NCBI RefSeq assembly: GCF_021440345.1
Contig: NZ_JAKCNS010000015.1
Location: 1-64,000 of the forward strand
Direction: 5' to 3'
Origin: Kluyvera intermedia
GTDB lineage: Bacteria; Pseudomonadota; Gammaproteobacteria; Enterobacterales; Enterobacteriaceae
Length of the DNA: 64,000 nucleotides
Shown here: piece after piece, positions 62,204-64,000 of the stretch
How positions within the stretch are numbered: position 1 is the first letter of the stretch
Layout: each line of letters opens with the position of its first letter
Notes under the pieces: model-generated
What the model saw: only the letters and a program-made list of their open reading frames with translations
The model's database searches: none
What the model was told of the DNA's origin: nothing
Program-made: the position numbers and the translations under genes

Positions 62204-64000
62204 TTAGTCGTTCTGCATCATCTGCTCAAGCTGTTCCTGCGCGTCCAGCCATGCCATTTCACACTCTTCCAGCCCGGATTTCGCACTGGCCTGCTGTTGC
62301 AGACACTCGGTCATCTCCGCCTTACGGCCGGGTTCGTACAGGCTGCTGTCACCGAGCTTTTCTTCCGCCTGCGCCAGCTGGGCGTTGAGTTTCTCCATCT
62401 CTTTTTCCAGACGGGTAATCTCTTTACGCAGCGGTTGCGTCAGGGTGCGGAGTTCAGCTTCACGGCGCTTCTGATCTTTGCGGGACTGAGCGCTGTTGGC
62501 GTTCTCTTTTGCCGGCTCATCGCTCTGGTTTTCCTGCTTTTGCACGTCGCTCAGCCACTGCTGATAGTCTTCGAGGTCGCCGTCGAACGGTTCAACCTTC
62601 TTATCGTGCACCAGATAGAGATCGTCGGTGGTGGAACGGATCAAGTGACGATCGTGCGAAACCACCACCAGCGCGCCTTCAAAGTCGATCAACGCTTCGG
62701 TTAGTGCCTGACGCATATCGAGATCAAGGTGGTTGGTCGGTTCATCGAGCAGCAGCAGGTTCGGACGCTGCCAGACGATCAGTGCCAGTACCAGACGCGC
62801 TTTTTCACCGCCGGAGAAGCGAGCGGTCTGTTCCGTCACTTTGTCACCCTGGAAGCCAAAGCCGCCGAGATAGTCGCGCAGCTGCTGTTCCAGCACCTGT
62901 GGCGCCATGCGCGCAAGGTGTTGAATCGGGGATTCATCGGCGCGTAAGAATTCCAGCTGATGCTGGGCGAAGTAGCCAAGCTTAATGCCTTTGGCGAGAC
63001 CGATCTCGCCATGCAGCGGCGCAAGTTCGCCGGCCAGCAGTTTAATCAGCGTGGATTTACCTGCGCCGTTGCGGCCCAGGAGGCCGATACGTGAACCCGG
63101 CACCAGGTTCAGCTTGATGGACTCGAGAATGGTGTGGTCACCGTAGCCAGCGCTGACCTTTTCCATTTTCAGCAGCGGGTTTGGCAGGCTTTCCGGCGTG
63201 CGGAAGCTGAAGCGGAACGGGTTGTCCACGTGCGCCGGGGCAATCAGCTCCATGCGCTCAAGCATTTTGATACGGCTTTGCGCCTGTTTGGCCTTGGTGG
63301 CCTGCGCCCGGAAACGGTCGATATAGCTTTGCAGATGCGACACGCGCTCCTGCTGGCTTTCGTACAGCGCCTGCTGTTGAGCCAGGCGCGTGGCGCGCTG
63401 ACGCTCGAACGAGCTGTAGTTACCTGTGTACTCGAACATGGTTTGCTGTTCGATGTGAATAATTTTGTCCACCACCGGATCGAGGAAGTCGCGGTCATGG
63501 GAAATCAGAATCAGCGTGCCCTGATAGCTTTTGAGCCATCTTTCCAGCCAAATCACCGCATCGAGATCGAGGTGGTTCGTCGGTTCATCGAGCAGCAGCA
63601 GGTCAGAACGGCAAATCAGCGCCTGTGCCAGGTTAAGACGCATGCGCCAGCCGCCGGAGAAGTCGCTCACCGGGCGTTCGAGCTGTTCGTTGCTAAAGCC
63701 CAGACCGTGCAGCAGGCTGGAGGCGCGAGAGCGGATGGTCCACGCGTCGATCGCGTCCAGTTTGCCGTGTACGGTGGCGATGGCGTGCCCGTCGTTACGT
63801 TCATTGGCGTCGTTTAGCTGGGCTTCCAGTTGACGGAACTCACGGTCTCCGTCAATCACATAGTCCAGCGCCGGTTCGGCGAGGGCTGGTGTTTCCTGGT
63901 TCACCCACGCCAGCTGCCAGTTGCCGGGGTAGGTAAAGTTGCCGCCATCGGCGCTAATCTCGTTTTTTAGCAGAGCGAGCAGCGTGGACTTGCCACAGCC
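62204..64000 (-). CDS. yheS: ABC-F family ATPase YheS (5' end beyond window)
   Basis: Cytoplasmic ABC-F protein with two ATPase cassettes and no membrane domain; relatives act on ribosomes. The window holds 598 residues, with about 39 N-terminal residues missing relative to the usual ~637. The visible sequence opens inside the first Walker A (GCGKSTLLALLKNE). First signature is SDFSGGWRMRL with LLLLDEPTNHLDLDAV. A linker of about 75 residues follows (YESQQERVSHLQSYIDRFRAQ). The second cassette has GRNGAGKSTLIKLLAG, RFSGGEKARL and LLLLDEPTNHLDLDMR. A charged coiled-coil tail ends the protein. It lies upstream of mdcR on the same strand. Confidence 0.95.
   Translation of the reverse strand, partial: GCGKSTLLALLKNEISADGGNFTYPGNWQLAWVNQETPALAEPALDYVIDGDREFRQLEAQLNDANERNDGHAIATVHGKLDAIDAWTIRSRASSLLHGLGFSNEQLERPVSDFSGGWRMRLNLAQALICRSDLLLLDEPTNHLDLDAVIWLERWLKSYQGTLILISHDRDFLDPVVDKIIHIEQQTMFEYTGNYSSFERQRATRLAQQQALYESQQERVSHLQSYIDRFRAQATKAKQAQSRIKMLERMELIAPAHVDNPFRFSFRTPESLPNPLLKMEKVSAGYGDHTILESIKLNLVPGSRIGLLGRNGAGKSTLIKLLAGELAPLHGEIGLAKGIKLGYFAQHQLEFLRADESPIQHLARMAPQVLEQQLRDYLGGFGFQGDKVTEQTARFSGGEKARLVLALIVWQRPNLLLLDEPTNHLDLDMRQALTEALIDFEGALVVVSHDRHLIRSTTDDLYLVHDKKVEPFDGDLEDYQQWLSDVQKQENQSDEPAKENANSAQSRKDQKRREAELRTLTQPLRKEITRLEKEMEKLNAQLAQAEEKLGDSSLYEPGRKAEMTECLQQQASAKSGLEECEMAWLDAQEQLEQMMQND

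Overview
This window looks like ordinary core chromosome of an enterobacterium close to Klebsiella/Raoultella. Gene content and order follow the E. coli K-12 malPQ-to-yheS segment almost gene for gene (malPQ, gntT, nfuA, gntX/bioH, feoABC, yhgF, greB, ompR-envZ, pckA, yhgE, hslO-hslR-yrfG-igaA, nudE, mrcA, hofMNOPQ, aroK to trpS, cysG, nirDB, tsgA, ppiA, pabA, argD, yhfK, crp, yhfA, prkB, yheU, yheT, yheS). Protein lengths and start sites agree with those families. The main departure is a malonate decarboxylase cluster, mdcABCDEFGH plus mdcR, of the type first described in Klebsiella pneumoniae, lying between yheT and yheS. The assignment rests on recalled sequences and synteny; no search was run.

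Layout. 0.3-4.8 kb: maltodextrin phosphorylase and amylomaltase behind MalT-box-like repeats. 4.8-9.1 kb: gluconate permease with three GntR-like operators, the Fe-S carrier NfuA behind an IscR type 1-like site, GntX/BioH, and a small secreted DUF1471 protein. 9.1-12 kb: feoABC ferrous iron uptake with a Fur-like and a partial FNR-like site. 12.4-19.3 kb: Tex-type RNA-binding protein, GreB, OmpR-EnvZ, PEP carboxykinase with a CRP site. 19.7-26.6 kb: YhgE, redox chaperone Hsp33 and the heat-shock/Rcs-control genes up to IgaA, then NudE. 26.7-32.7 kb: PBP1A divergent from the hofMNOPQ type IV pilus/DNA-uptake assembly genes. 33-39.4 kb: the aroK-aroB-damX-dam-rpe-gph-trpS run. 39.5-46.2 kb: siroheme synthase and NADH-nitrite reductase, TsgA, PpiA. 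46.3-53.8 kb: PabA, ArgD with a tandem ARG box, YhfK, CRP with its own autoregulatory site, YhfA, PrkB, YheU, YheT. 54.0-62.2 kb: the mdc operon. 62.2-64.0 kb: the ABC-F ATPase YheS, cut by the window end.

How it fits together. Many promoters carry readable global control sites: CRP (pckA, tsgA/ppiA, crp itself, possibly mdcA), FNR plus NarL/NarP (nirBD), Fur (feo), IscR (nfuA), ArgR (argD) and GntR (gntT). The mdc operon encodes a complete pathway: malonate uptake (MdcF), synthesis and attachment of the phosphoribosyl-dephospho-CoA prosthetic group (MdcB, MdcG), charging by malonyl transfer (MdcH), and the decarboxylase itself (MdcA, C, D, E), with a LysR regulator (MdcR).

I did not find a convincing undescribed multi-gene system. 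The least explained DNA is the 249-bp gap inside the mdc operon between mdcE and mdcF, which holds two separate nested dyads able to fold as RNA. Next are the nested hairpin where E. coli carries nirC, and an operator-like dyad ahead of yhgE. All genes appear intact, with no tRNA, rRNA, insertion sequence, prophage or CRISPR array seen.
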